From: Alteromonas lipotrueiana
Lineage (GTDB): Bacteria > Pseudomonadota > Gammaproteobacteria > Enterobacterales > Alteromonadaceae
Assembly: GCF_019249245.1 (NCBI RefSeq)
Contig: NZ_JAESDK010000016.1
Coordinates: forward strand, 44,149-108,148
Reading direction: 5' to 3'
Length of the DNA stretch: 64,000 bases
The notes under the pieces were generated by a model. It was not told the DNA's origin, did no database searches, and saw only the letters and a list, made by a program, of their open reading frames with translations. Position 1 is the first letter of the stretch, and the number at the start of each line of letters is the position of its first letter. Shown piece by piece: positions 8,696-17,425 of this stretch. The position numbers and the translations under genes are program-made.

Positions 8696-9193
8696 ATGCA
8701 TAAATTGTATCTGGTCGCCGGACAGCCGGCCGTAGGTAAAACTACCTGGGCTGCAATATTGGCGCAGTCTACGCGCGCCTGTTTTATTGACATTGATACG
8801 CTGAGCGAGCCGATAGTCCGGGCTGGACTGGGGCTTGGTGGCATGCCGATGGACGACCGCGATAGCCTGCAATACAAGCAAACCTTTCGTGAGCCGATAT
8901 ATCAAGCCATGTGGCAAACTGCCCGACAAAACCTGCCCCACGTGCCGGTTGTTATGTGCGCCCCTTTTACTAAAGAGTTACAGCAACCTGACTGGCTGCA
9001 GCAAATAGAGCAACAAATACAGTGTAGGGTGACGGTTTTTTGGTTATATGCCAGTGAGACAACAATAAAGCGCCGGATGCAAAAAAGGGGAAATAAACGG
9101 GATTTGGCTAAACTGGCTACGTGGGGACAATACCAGTCTTATTTCGAGGTGATGCCACAGTGCCGACACATTGCGGTTAACTGTGACAAATAA
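8696..9193 (+). CDS. P-loop kinase-like protein (AAA_33 / zeta-toxin-like fold)
   Basis: 165 residues. GQPAVGKTT at residues 9-17 is a Walker A loop right at the N-terminus, followed by FIDIDTLSEP (a strand ending in an Asp as in small-molecule kinases) and a late RRMQKRGNKRD segment that looks like the arginine-rich lid of adenylate-kinase-type enzymes. This architecture fits AAA_33/zeta-toxin-like or chloramphenicol-phosphotransferase-like kinases. No antitoxin-like partner lies beside it, so a toxin role is not supported. Substrate unknown. It starts only 92 bases from the divergent exported-protein gene and ends at a shared terminator with the cold-shock gene. Confidence 0.6.
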   Translation: MHKLYLVAGQPAVGKTTWAAILAQSTRACFIDIDTLSEPIVRAGLGLGGMPMDDRDSLQYKQTFREPIYQAMWQTARQNLPHVPVVMCAPFTKELQQPDWLQQIEQQIQCRVTVFWLYASETTIKRRMQKRGNKRDLAKLATWGQYQSYFEVMPQCRHIAVNCDK

Positions 9194-9222
9194 AAAACAG
9201 CAGTCAGATGACTGCTGTTTTT
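9193..9222. terminator. Bidirectional terminator between the kinase-like gene and csp
   Basis: AAAAACAGCAGTCA and TGACTGCTGTTTTT form a 14-bp perfect inverted repeat, T-rich on both strands, between two convergent stop codons. Confidence 0.9.
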
Positions 9223-9230
9223 AGGAATAC

Positions 9231-9440
9231 TTAGATAGCATTCACGTTGGCAGCCTGCAGACCTTTCTGACCTTGCTCAACTTCAAACTCAACGCGTTGA
9301 CCTTCGTTAAGAGTCTTGTAGCCTTCTGAAACGATAGCACGGAAATGAACAAAAACGTCCTTATCACCGCTATCCTGAGTTAGAAAACCATAACCTTTAT
9401 CAGCGTTAAACCACTTAACGGTACCTGTAACTTTTGACAT
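9231..9440 (-). CDS. Cold-shock domain protein (CspA family)
   Basis: 69 residues, a single cold-shock domain: RNP1 is KGYGFL and RNP2 is DVFVHF, both intact, so it should bind single-stranded RNA/DNA and act as an RNA chaperone. Length is typical of CspA/CspE proteins. The 290 bases upstream are AT-rich and gene-free, consistent with the long 5' leader of cold-inducible csp genes, including a small hairpin (TTGGCT/AGCCAA). Whether this copy is cold-induced or constitutive cannot be told from sequence. Confidence 0.95.
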   Translation of the reverse strand: MSKVTGTVKWFNADKGYGFLTQDSGDKDVFVHFRAIVSEGYKTLNEGQRVEFEVEQGQKGLQAANVNAI

Positions 9441-9730
9441 GTAGACCTCAAAAAATCTCTATTAACATCGCTTTCGCGTATAACTAACCGTCTTTAAACT
9501 TGACGAGTTTATTTGGGTCTTACTTTAGAATGAACAAACCACTAACTGCAAATCACAGGCGTAACTTGAGTATTTATACATCAACGCAGAAACAAATATA
9601 AACACGTCTGGTTAAAGACTTTGGCTAAAACAGCCAAGAACACTATAACAGGTATTTTTATAATTAACACATAAATAGCAAGTAAAAAGTTAAAATTTGT
9701 ACAACTTTAAGGGCACTATTTGCGGCCTTA
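9441..9730 (-). promoter_or_regulatory. Long AT-rich leader/promoter region of csp
   Basis: Reading leftward, a promoter-like pair TGTTAA-N16-TATAGT lies near 9650-9680. It would give a leader of about 200 nt before the csp start, with a hairpin AGCCAA/TTGGCT at 9624-9640. Position and length resemble cspA leaders; no experimentally defined cold box is claimed. Confidence 0.4.
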
Positions 9731-11371
9731 TTATTGTAACTCCCGATGACCCTTTCGCCACGACTGCAACCAGCAGCCTACACCAGTACCGGCACTTAGC
9801 GCCGGAAATATCCAATGCATTTCGTAAACGGGTAATATCGCCGCCACTATAATAAAAGTGGCGCCCACAACACCGTAATGGGCTGCCCGGGTTGCATGAA
9901 TTTGCATTTGAATAAGATGCTGATGCTCTCGGCGCTGTCGAATAGGCAAAGCTTTAAGTTGCACCATACTGTCGTGCAACAAATCGGGCATGTCTGGCAT
10001 TTTTTCTGACCAGTACGGCAAATTAGCTTTTACTTTTTTTAGCATAGCTTTAACGCCAATTTGCTCCTGCATCCAGTTTTCTAAGAACGGCTTGGCGGTT
10101 TTCCATAGGTCTAGTTGTGGGTACAGCTGTCGGCCCAGACCTTCAATGTACAACAATGTTTTTTGCAGCAATACCAGTTGCGGCTGTACCACCATATTAA
10201 AACGTCGGGCAGTATTAAACAGCTGCAGCAAAACATTACCAAATGAAATCTCGGCCAGCGGTTTTTGAAAAATGGGTTCGCATACAGTGCGAATCGCCAT
10301 TTCAAATTCGTCAATATTGGTGTCGGGCGGCACCCAGCCTGAATCGGCATGTAGCTGTGCGACCTTGCGATAATCGCGATTAAAAAATGCCACAAAGTTT
10401 TCTGCAAGGTACCGTTTGTCTTCTTTATTCAGCGTACCGACAATACCAAAGTCAATGGCGATATACTTGGGTTCATCAGGGGTCTCAGGCGATACAAAAA
10501 TATTGCCTGGGTGCATATCTGCATGAAAAAAGCTGTCGCGGAATACCTGTGTAAAAAACACTTCTACCCCCCGTTCAGCCAACAACTTCATATTGGTCTT
10601 TTGCGCCAGTAAAGCATCAATATTTGAGACCGGTATGCCGTAAATACGCTCCATTACCAGCACATTGTGGCGGCACAGCTCACTGTAAATTTTAGGAATA
10701 TACAGAGCATCCGAGCCTTCAAAATTACGACGTAGCTGAATACCATTGGCTGATTCACGCAATAGATCAAGCTCGTCGACCAGTGTTTTTTGATACTCGG
10801 TAACCACTTCTACCGGACGCAGACGTTTACCGTCAGGCAGCCATTTTTGCAAAACCTGAGCTAAGGTGAACAACAGATCCATGTCGGCTTCGATGGTTTT
10901 ACGAATATCAGGTCGCAGTACCTTAACCACCACATTGCTACCATTGCTGTGAAGCTTTGCCGCGTGCACCTGTGCTATAGAGGCTGAGGCTAATGGGTCT
11001 ACCTGAAATTCGCTGAACAACTCATTTAAATCGGTAAGCCCCAAAGCCTCTCGAATAATGATCTGAGCCTGGTCAGAAGGAAACGGCGCAACTTTATCCT
11101 GTAATCGGGCAAGTTGATTGGCAATAGCCGGATGCAATAAGTCACGACGGGTCGACAGCATTTGTCCGAATTTAATAAATACCGGCCCCAGCGACTGCAG
11201 CGCCAGAGTAATGCGTTCGCCTGCAGTTTCATGCTTATACTGGTTGTTTATCCAGAAAACACATTTGCGCAGGGCTCTGGCGTACCAGGGCATCCAGCGA
11301 TCAGGAATCAGCTCATCTAAGCCGTGCTGTAACAGCACCTTGTTGATTTGGTACAATCGGAAAATTCGCAT
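9731..11371 (-). CDS. ubiB: Ubiquinone biosynthesis accessory kinase-like protein UbiB
   Basis: 546 residues of the ABC1/ADCK/UbiB atypical kinase family, which supports the ubiquinone biosynthetic complex at the inner membrane. Seen in order: [13 protein letters not shown] (the KxGQ motif that blocks ordinary kinase activity), [11 protein letters not shown] (Ala-rich loop), VVKVLRP (invariant Lys), [13 protein letters not shown] (catalytic loop) and [10 protein letters not shown] (metal-binding DFG). Two hydrophobic helices close the C-terminus. ATG 11371 gives [10 protein letters not shown] as in homologues; a TTG two codons earlier is possible and neither has a strong Shine-Dalgarno, so translation may be coupled to ubiJ, whose stop is 13 bases upstream. 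Confidence 0.96.
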   Translation of the reverse strand: MRIFRLYQINKVLLQHGLDELIPDRWMPWYARALRKCVFWINNQYKHETAGERITLALQSLGPVFIKFGQMLSTRRDLLHPAIANQLARLQDKVAPFPSDQAQIIIREALGLTDLNELFSEFQVDPLASASIAQVHAAKLHSNGSNVVVKVLRPDIRKTIEADMDLLFTLAQVLQKWLPDGKRLRPVEVVTEYQKTLVDELDLLRESANGIQLRRNFEGSDALYIPKIYSELCRHNVLVMERIYGIPVSNIDALLAQKTNMKLLAERGVEVFFTQVFRDSFFHADMHPGNIFVSPETPDEPKYIAIDFGIVGTLNKEDKRYLAENFVAFFNRDYRKVAQLHADSGWVPPDTNIDEFEMAIRTVCEPIFQKPLAEISFGNVLLQLFNTARRFNMVVQPQLVLLQKTLLYIEGLGRQLYPQLDLWKTAKPFLENWMQEQIGVKAMLKKVKANLPYWSEKMPDMPDLLHDSMVQLKALPIRQRREHQHLIQMQIHATRAAHYGVVGATFIIVAAILPVYEMHWIFPALSAGTGVGCWLQSWRKGHRELQ

Positions 11372-11383
11372 AACCAAATATAA

Positions 11384-12016
11384 TTACTGCTCTTTGTCTA
11401 ATGCGTTAAGGCGGGCCTCAAAACGCTGAATGTCGTCGCGTAAAATGCTCACTTCGTCACTAAAGTGCAACATAGCTAACTTACCAACCCCAATGGGTTT
11501 TTCTTCGGTTATGGTGTTTGTTATGCCAGCGCGGGTGCGCCCTAAAACTTGCATCAGGCTCTGTTTGAACTTTTCAGCACTACTAAACGCCTGATGGGCG
11601 GCAATATCGCCGATATAGTCAGACAACCATTCTTCAGGATCAGTATCCAGTTGCCCGAACAAAGCGGCTACTTTTTGTGCAATGCTTAATTCACCGTCTA
11701 AATCTAATGCTTGTTGACGGATAAGCTGAGTCAGCTGGCTGGTTTGGGTAAGTTTAGGCAACACACTGACTGAAGTGCGAATACAACAAGTGTGAGTGTC
11801 TATATCTGCCACTACTTCAGGGTGCGACCGGGGTTCGGTATGGATATCCACCCGCTTAGAAAATATCAGCGTAAGCCCGGCAGGCAGTTCATCTAAAAAC
11901 AGCACCAGTCGCTGACCTTCTAATGCCGCCAACCGACCCGCACTATCTTCATCCAGTGTCAGTATTCGGTTGACTGCAGCTTCGGCAGTGGCCGTAAACA
12001 ATGCGCTTGCTGGCAT
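11384..12016 (-). CDS. ubiJ: Ubiquinone biosynthesis accessory factor UbiJ
   Basis: 210 residues, with an SCP2-like lipid-binding domain over about residues 15-110 and a C-terminal coiled-coil tail (SDEVSILRDDIQRFEARL). UbiJ, with UbiK, scaffolds the soluble ubiquinone-synthesis complex and binds polyprenylated intermediates. Its ATG overlaps the ubiE stop (TAATG), and ubiB follows after 13 bases: the standard gammaproteobacterial ubiE-ubiJ-ubiB operon. Sequence conservation of this family is low, so the position between ubiE and ubiB carries much of the identification. Confidence 0.93.
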   Translation of the reverse strand: MPASALFTATAEAAVNRILTLDEDSAGRLAALEGQRLVLFLDELPAGLTLIFSKRVDIHTEPRSHPEVVADIDTHTCCIRTSVSVLPKLTQTSQLTQLIRQQALDLDGELSIAQKVAALFGQLDTDPEEWLSDYIGDIAAHQAFSSAEKFKQSLMQVLGRTRAGITNTITEEKPIGVGKLAMLHFSDEVSILRDDIQRFEARLNALDKEQ

Positions 12017-12801
12017 TAAAATTTGTATCCCCGATGCAGCGCTACTATGCCGCCGGTCAGATTACTGTAGTCGCATTGCTCAAAGCCGGCCTGCTCAAAC
12101 ATTCCTTTAAGCGTCTCCTGGTCAGGGTGCATGCGAATGCTTTCAGCCAGATAACGATAGCTTTCTTCATCGTTTGCCACTACCTGCCCCATACGCGGCA
12201 AAATATGAAAAGAATAGATATCGTACAGCTTTGATAAGTGCTCTGATGCGGGTTTTGAGAATTCCAGTACCAACAGACGCCCACCCGGTTTTAACACCCG
12301 GTAGATTGAATCCAGTGCGTTTTGTTTTTCGGTCACATTGCGCAGGCCAAATGCCATAGTGACAACATCAAAAGTGTTGTCGGGGAACGGCAGGCTTTCG
12401 GCGTCAGCCTGAACATAATCAATGTTACTTACCAGGCCTTTATCACGCAATTTATCGCGGCCAACTTTAAGCATCGACAAATTAATATCAGCCAGTGTTA
12501 CTGAACCGGTAGGGCCTACCATGCGTGAAAATTTTGCAGTCAGATCGCCGGTACCACCAGCAATATCCAGAACCTTATGACCGGCTCTTACTCCGGAACA
12601 ATCAATGGTATAGCGCTTCCACAACCGATGTACGCCTAACGACATAAGGTCGTTCATCACATCATACTTGGCGGCGACCGAATCAAATACATTGGCAACC
12701 AGCGATGCTTTTTGCGATTTATCGACCTGTTTAAAACCAAAGTGGGTCTGTTGACCGGGTGAATTCTCAGGCGCCGGAGATGTCGTATCTGAGTCGCTCA
12801 T
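12016..12801 (-). CDS. ubiE: Ubiquinone/menaquinone C-methyltransferase UbiE
   Basis: 261 residues, a class I SAM methyltransferase that C-methylates the quinone ring in ubiquinone (and demethylmenaquinone) synthesis. Signature stretches are [19 protein letters not shown] at about residues 38-56, [11 protein letters not shown] (SAM motif I), [11 protein letters not shown] and [11 protein letters not shown]. The ATG has AGGA five bases upstream. It heads the ubiE-ubiJ-ubiB operon. The first 20 residues are Ser/Pro-rich and variable in the family. Confidence 0.97.
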   Translation of the reverse strand: MSDSDTTSPAPENSPGQQTHFGFKQVDKSQKASLVANVFDSVAAKYDVMNDLMSLGVHRLWKRYTIDCSGVRAGHKVLDIAGGTGDLTAKFSRMVGPTGSVTLADINLSMLKVGRDKLRDKGLVSNIDYVQADAESLPFPDNTFDVVTMAFGLRNVTEKQNALDSIYRVLKPGGRLLVLEFSKPASEHLSKLYDIYSFHILPRMGQVVANDEESYRYLAESIRMHPDQETLKGMFEQAGFEQCDYSNLTGGIVALHRGYKF

Positions 12802-12948
12802 ACCATTCCTGTTACGTATTCAATCATGGTTCGAAGTGTACCCAATAAAGGCAGCTAGCAACAGCCATTTAGGGTTAAATTCCTGCTAACTAACCCGATG
12901 ACACTGTGGCAAAGAACAAGGCCCAAAATACAACATCGGCTTTACCTG

Positions 12949-13641
12949 TTAGCGATTAGCCCGGTTTGTACCCCAGCTATAAGACAGAATCTGGCTAATT
13001 TGTGTAAGCGAGCGGCCGCTCTCCTGATGCCAGTTGTCGAACTGATTATTAATAGCGGCCAGACTACGTTTGCTGCTTATTCCGCCATCAAACACCTCGT
13101 GCTTGCGCAAATAATCTTCGTTATCTTGCGACAACAAAAAGGTATCTACGCCTAAGGCACGCAACATGTAAGGCCCGGTATTTCCACCTAGCCGGGCGCC
13201 ATGCTGTTTTAGCCTTAACCACAATTGAGTAATTTCAGCAGCCTTAAAGCCAGCAACAAACTTTCCGAAACTACCGTGCTCGTGACGCACATCCGCAATC
13301 ATCAAGGCATTGGCGCGCACCGTCATTACCTTTTTATAGTTTCTGACTATGCGCTTGTCGGTGGCTTTTTGTTCAAGCATTTCATCGGGCATTAACAGCA
13401 CCTTTTCTACATCGAAGCCAAAAAAAGTGTCTTCGAAAGCGGGCCATTTTTGTTCAATGACCCGCCATACAAACCCTGACTGAAATACCTTTTTGGTCAT
13501 TGCAGATAAAAACCGGTCGTCGGGTATACCCGCTACCTGCGCCGCGGAAAGCGGCTGGCTAAGAAGCCGCTCCAGACCCGCTTTGCCACCTTTGCGTTCA
13601 CAGGCGCGCCGGTAAATTACCTCAAAAGACTCTACGCTCAT
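12949..13641 (-). CDS. DNA-3-methyladenine glycosylase I family protein
   Basis: 230 residues. KVFQSGFVWRVIEQKWPAFE and FFGFDVEKVL match the helix-hairpin-helix core of the Tag (PF03352) family, which excises 3-methyladenine from alkylated DNA. Unlike E. coli Tag, the N-terminal Cys-x-Trp and the C-terminal Cys/His residues that form the zinc snap are absent; this is the zinc-less subgroup seen in many marine gammaproteobacteria, so activity on 3-methyladenine is likely but not proven. The start codon overlaps the oligopeptidase stop (ATGA), so it is translationally coupled to prlC. Confidence 0.8.
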   Translation of the reverse strand: MSVESFEVIYRRACERKGGKAGLERLLSQPLSAAQVAGIPDDRFLSAMTKKVFQSGFVWRVIEQKWPAFEDTFFGFDVEKVLLMPDEMLEQKATDKRIVRNYKKVMTVRANALMIADVRHEHGSFGKFVAGFKAAEITQLWLRLKQHGARLGGNTGPYMLRALGVDTFLLSQDNEDYLRKHEVFDGGISSKRSLAAINNQFDNWHQESGRSLTQISQILSYSWGTNRANR

Positions 13642-15677
13642 GCCGCTTTAATGCCACTGTGACGTAATAGCGCTTCGACATTCGGCTCGCGTCCACGAAA
13701 CGCCACAAACAAGTCCATTGGTTCGCGACTGCCGCCCATCTCCAGAATATTATGTAAAAAGGCCTTGCCGGTATCGCGGTTAAAAATACCGTCCTCTTCA
13801 AATTTACTAAAAGCATCTGCCGAGAGCACTTCAGCCCATTTGTAGCTGTAATACCCTGCTGCATAGCCACCCGCAAAGATATGCCCAAAGCTATTTTGAA
13901 AACGATTAAACTCAGGCGGCACAATAACTGCGACTTTCTGGCGTACTTTGTCCAGTTCAGCCTGCACATCAACCTGCTCACCTTCTTGCTGATGTAAATT
14001 GAAGTCAAACAAACTGAACTCTAGCTGACGAACCATCTGCATTGCCGACTGAAAGTCTCTGGCAGCAAGCATCCGATCCAGTAATTCTTCAGGCAGCGGA
14101 TCGCCGGTTTCATAATGCCCGGAAATGAAATTAAGCGCTTCTTCTTCCCAACACCAGTTTTCTAAAAATTGACTCGGCAGCTCTACCGCGTCCCACGGCA
14201 CGCCATTAACTCCTGACACCCCGGCCACGGTCATTTTGGTGAGCATATGATGCAGCCCGTGTCCGAACTCATGAAATAAAGTGACGACTTCGTCATGAGT
14301 AAACAGCGCAGGGGTATCGCCAACCGGTCCGTTGAAGTTACAGGTCAGATAAGCCACCGGCAACTGCATCTCACCGTCTTTTTGTTCGCGACGCACCCGG
14401 CATTCGTCCATCCAGGCACCGCCTCGTTTATTAGCCCGGGCGTACAGATCAAGATAGAAACTGCCGCGCAATGCATCGGCGTTATCGGTGATCGTAAAAT
14501 AGCGCACATCATCGTGCCAGGTATCAATACCCGGCTGCTCGATAATTTTCAAACCATACAACCGCTGAACCGTTTCAAACAAGCCGTGCAATACTCGTTC
14601 TTCAGGAAAATACGGACGCAGCATTTCATCTGAAATCGTGTATTTCTCCTGCTTTAGCTTTTCGCTGTAATACGGTACATCCCAGGCTTCTAGTGCCTCG
14701 ACCTGGTGCTGCTGCGCAGCATATTGTTTTACTTCGTCTAAATCGGCCTGAGCCTGAGGCAAAGAACGCGTCGCCAAATCCTCTAAAAAGCCTGTGACCT
14801 GTTCGGTAGAGCTGGCCATTTTGGTGGCTAATGAGCTTTCAGCATAATTATTAAAGCCCAACATTTTGGCAGACTCGGTGCGCAGGGCTAAAATTTCTTG
14901 AATAATAGCGGTGTTGTCCCACTTGCCTGCATTAGGCCCCTGATCTGAAGCCCGGGTTGCAAACGCCCGGTACATTTGTTCGCGTAGCGCGCGGTTATCG
15001 GCATACAACATTACCGGCAAATACGAAGGGATATCCAGGGTAAACAACCAGCCATCCAATTCTTTTTGCTTCGCGGCTTGCGCTGCCGCTGCCAGTGCTG
15101 ATTCAGGCATACCCGCCAGCTCATCCTGGTCGGTAACATGTTTGGTCCACCCCATTGTGGCGTCCATAACATTGTTGCTGAACGTAGAGGATAACTCTGA
15201 CAACCGGGCACTTATCTGCGCATAGCGTTTTTTTTGTTCCGCTGGCAACGCTACCCCTGACAACGTAAAGTCGCGAATGGTGTTATCAATGTATTTTTGA
15301 CGTTGTTCATCCAGATTTTCAAATTCATCGCTTTTGCGCAAACGGGTATAGGCATCAAACAAGCCTTCGTGCTGGCCAACCCAGGTGCCGTACTCAGAAA
15401 GCAGCGGCAAGCAGCTATCGTGAGCTTCACGCAGTTCATCGCTGCTGACCACTGAATTCATATGTGACACTGGGGACCACATTTTGCTTAACCGATCATC
15501 CGCCTCTTCTACACGCAATACCACGTTTGCATAACTGTCGTCTTTAGAGCTGACAACCTCATCAATCGTTTTTTTACAATTGGCAATAGCCTGTTCAATT
15601 GCGGGTTTTATCTGTTCAGGGGTTATTTGAGAAAAAACAGGTAATCCGTCAACTTTTTCAATGGCTGGTTGTGTCAT
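13638..15677 (-). CDS. prlC: Oligopeptidase A (M3 metallopeptidase)
   Basis: 679 residues, a cytosolic zinc peptidase that degrades short peptides, including cleaved signal peptides. FHEFGHGLHHML carries the HExxH-type motif (His-Glu-Phe-Gly-His), and an acidic helix with the third ligand follows. ATG 15677 (MTQPAIEKVDG) is preferred: GAGAG lies five bases upstream and the family starts here, while the 11 residues before it lack a binding site. Overlaps the glycosylase gene by four bases. In E. coli this gene belongs to the heat-shock regulon; the upstream sequence here has only a partial sigma-32 match. Confidence 0.95.
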   Translation of the reverse strand: MTQPAIEKVDGLPVFSQITPEQIKPAIEQAIANCKKTIDEVVSSKDDSYANVVLRVEEADDRLSKMWSPVSHMNSVVSSDELREAHDSCLPLLSEYGTWVGQHEGLFDAYTRLRKSDEFENLDEQRQKYIDNTIRDFTLSGVALPAEQKKRYAQISARLSELSSTFSNNVMDATMGWTKHVTDQDELAGMPESALAAAAQAAKQKELDGWLFTLDIPSYLPVMLYADNRALREQMYRAFATRASDQGPNAGKWDNTAIIQEILALRTESAKMLGFNNYAESSLATKMASSTEQVTGFLEDLATRSLPQAQADLDEVKQYAAQQHQVEALEAWDVPYYSEKLKQEKYTISDEMLRPYFPEERVLHGLFETVQRLYGLKIIEQPGIDTWHDDVRYFTITDNADALRGSFYLDLYARANKRGGAWMDECRVRREQKDGEMQLPVAYLTCNFNGPVGDTPALFTHDEVVTLFHEFGHGLHHMLTKMTVAGVSGVNGVPWDAVELPSQFLENWCWEEEALNFISGHYETGDPLPEELLDRMLAARDFQSAMQMVRQLEFSLFDFNLHQQEGEQVDVQAELDKVRQKVAVIVPPEFNRFQNSFGHIFAGGYAAGYYSYKWAEVLSADAFSKFEEDGIFNRDTGKAFLHNILEMGGSREPMDLFVAFRGREPNVEALLRHSGIKAA

Positions 15678-15931
15678 TAGACTCTCACTTTTTGTTCGTA
15701 GATATGACAAGAATGTAGGGCTGCCCAGTCACAAAAACAAGGCGTAACTTGCAAACCGGGTAGAATGAGTGTCTGGCTAAGCTTGTCTGCATCTTCAAAG
15801 ACCCAATATCAAAGCTGCTGCGTAACCACCCGATAATGTGTATTAATTATTGTTCGTACAGATATTTTGAGTACTGTATCTAATCGTGCCAGACTATTTG
15901 TTTGACCCACCCTGAGTAAAACAGGAATCTC

Positions 15932-17278
15932 ATGAAAGAATTTGATTATATTTGTATTGGCGGCGGTAGCGGAGGGATTGCGTCGGCAAACCGCGCTGCA
16001 AAACATGGCCAAAAAGTAGCCATGATTGAAGGCAACCTGGTTGGTGGCACTTGTGTGAATGTAGGGTGCGTCCCTAAAAAAGCCATGTGGTTTGGGGCTA
16101 ATGTTGCCGAAGCTATTAATCGATATTCGGAAGATTACGGTTTTGACGTTACGTTAAACAAATTTAACTGGCCGGTGATGGTCGCTAACCGCCGTGCATA
16201 CATTCAACGTATTCATGCTTCGTACGACAAAGTACTGGCTGCTAACGATATTACCTTAGTTCAGGGTTATGCGAAGTTTGTTGATGACAATACTATTGAG
16301 GTAAACGGTGAGCAGTACCGGGCACCACACATCACCGTAGCCGTAGGCGGTCATCCTCGGTTACCAGATATCCCTGGCGCTGAACATGGTATTGATTCAG
16401 ATGGTTTCTTTGACCTGGAGCAACAACCCGAACGCGCTGTAGTCGTTGGCGCTGGTTATATTGCGGTAGAACTTGCCGGGGTTTTACACAGCCTTGGTAC
16501 AAAAACCGACTTGGTCATACGTCACGATGCGCCTTTGCGTCACTTCGATCCTATTATCCATGAAACATTGGTAGAGGTCATTGAAAACGAAGGTCCAAAA
16601 CTGCATAAACAATCCGGAGTTCAAAAAGTTGAAAAGCTGGATAATGGCGAGCTGGAAATTAAACTCATCAGCGGTGAAACGATTGTTACCGATTGCCTGA
16701 TATGGGCTATCGGACGTGTACCCAGCACCGACAAACTGGCGTTGGAGAATACTTCAGTAGCGCTGGATGACCGTGGCTATATTGATGTAGATAAATATCA
16801 GAATACCCGTGCTGAAGGCATTTATGCCATTGGTGATATTACCGGCCAGGTTGAATTGACTCCGGTGGCAATTAAAGCTGGGCGATTACTAAGCGAACGC
16901 TTATTTAACGGTCAAAAAGACGCGCATTTGGATTATAACCTCATTCCTACGGTGGTCTTTTCGCACCCTGCTATTGGGACTATCGGACTGACCGAAGCCG
17001 AGGCGCGCGAGCAGTACCAGGAAGATGTAAAGGTCTATACCACGGCTTTTTCGGCCATGTTCACCGCTGTTACCCGTCACCGTCAGCCCACTAAAATGAA
17101 GCTGGTCTGTGTGGGTGAAGAAGAAAAGGTGGTTGGTCTGCATGGTATTGGGCATGGCATGGACGAAATTCTTCAGGGCTTCGCCGTGGCGATGAAAATG
17201 GGCGCCACAAAAGCCGACTTTGATGCTTGTGTGGCCATTCACCCCACCAGCGCTGAAGAGTTTGTCACCATGACGTAA
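15932..17278 (+). CDS. gor: Glutathione-disulfide reductase
   Basis: 448 residues. Reduces GSSG to GSH with NADPH, keeping the cytosolic thiol pool reduced. FAD-binding GGGSGG at 10-15; redox disulfide C41-C46 in [21 protein letters not shown]-binding [17 protein letters not shown]; second FAD motif AIGDITG; dimer-interface catalytic His-Glu in [10 protein letters not shown] near the C-terminus. The active-site spacing and VRKH-like [12 protein letters not shown] region fit glutathione reductase rather than lipoamide dehydrogenase or trypanothione reductase. Divergent from prlC with 254 bases between. Confidence 0.95.
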   Translation: MKEFDYICIGGGSGGIASANRAAKHGQKVAMIEGNLVGGTCVNVGCVPKKAMWFGANVAEAINRYSEDYGFDVTLNKFNWPVMVANRRAYIQRIHASYDKVLAANDITLVQGYAKFVDDNTIEVNGEQYRAPHITVAVGGHPRLPDIPGAEHGIDSDGFFDLEQQPERAVVVGAGYIAVELAGVLHSLGTKTDLVIRHDAPLRHFDPIIHETLVEVIENEGPKLHKQSGVQKVEKLDNGELEIKLISGETIVTDCLIWAIGRVPSTDKLALENTSVALDDRGYIDVDKYQNTRAEGIYAIGDITGQVELTPVAIKAGRLLSERLFNGQKDAHLDYNLIPTVVFSHPAIGTIGLTEAEAREQYQEDVKVYTTAFSAMFTAVTRHRQPTKMKLVCVGEEEKVVGLHGIGHGMDEILQGFAVAMKMGATKADFDACVAIHPTSAEEFVTMT

Positions 17279-17287
17279 GTGGGTATG

Positions 17288-17319
17288 CCTGTCGCTATTC
17301 ATCAAGGGGTGGCGACAGG
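17288..17319 (+). terminator. Hairpin after gor
   Basis: CCTGTCGC and GCGACAGG form an 8-bp GC-rich stem nine bases after the gor stop. The tail is only moderately T-rich. Confidence 0.5.
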
Positions 17320-17425
17320 TTGGTATCTCAGCTTTACACTCCCCCCTGGCTTTGTCTTTTGCATTACGCACAGATAGCAGATAAGTTATTAGTTTTGACA
17401 ATAATAACATACAGGGTTAACACAC

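Noticed and set aside
8627..8941. 104-codon minus-strand frame over the kinase-like gene
   Set aside because: Antisense to a gene with a clear Walker A motif; composition is unlike protein.
8696..9193. Zeta-toxin interpretation of the P-loop kinase-like gene
   Set aside because: No epsilon-type antitoxin or other small partner gene is adjacent; the fold alone does not establish a toxin.
13622..14008. 128-codon minus-strand frame overlapping the 3' end of prlC
   Set aside because: It lies wholly inside prlC and the start of the glycosylase gene in another frame, with no recognisable domain or binding site.
15690..15735. Sigma-32-like sequence upstream of prlC
   Set aside because: CTTGTTT-N14-CCCTACAT matches the consensus only partly; too weak to call although prlC is heat-induced in E. 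coli.
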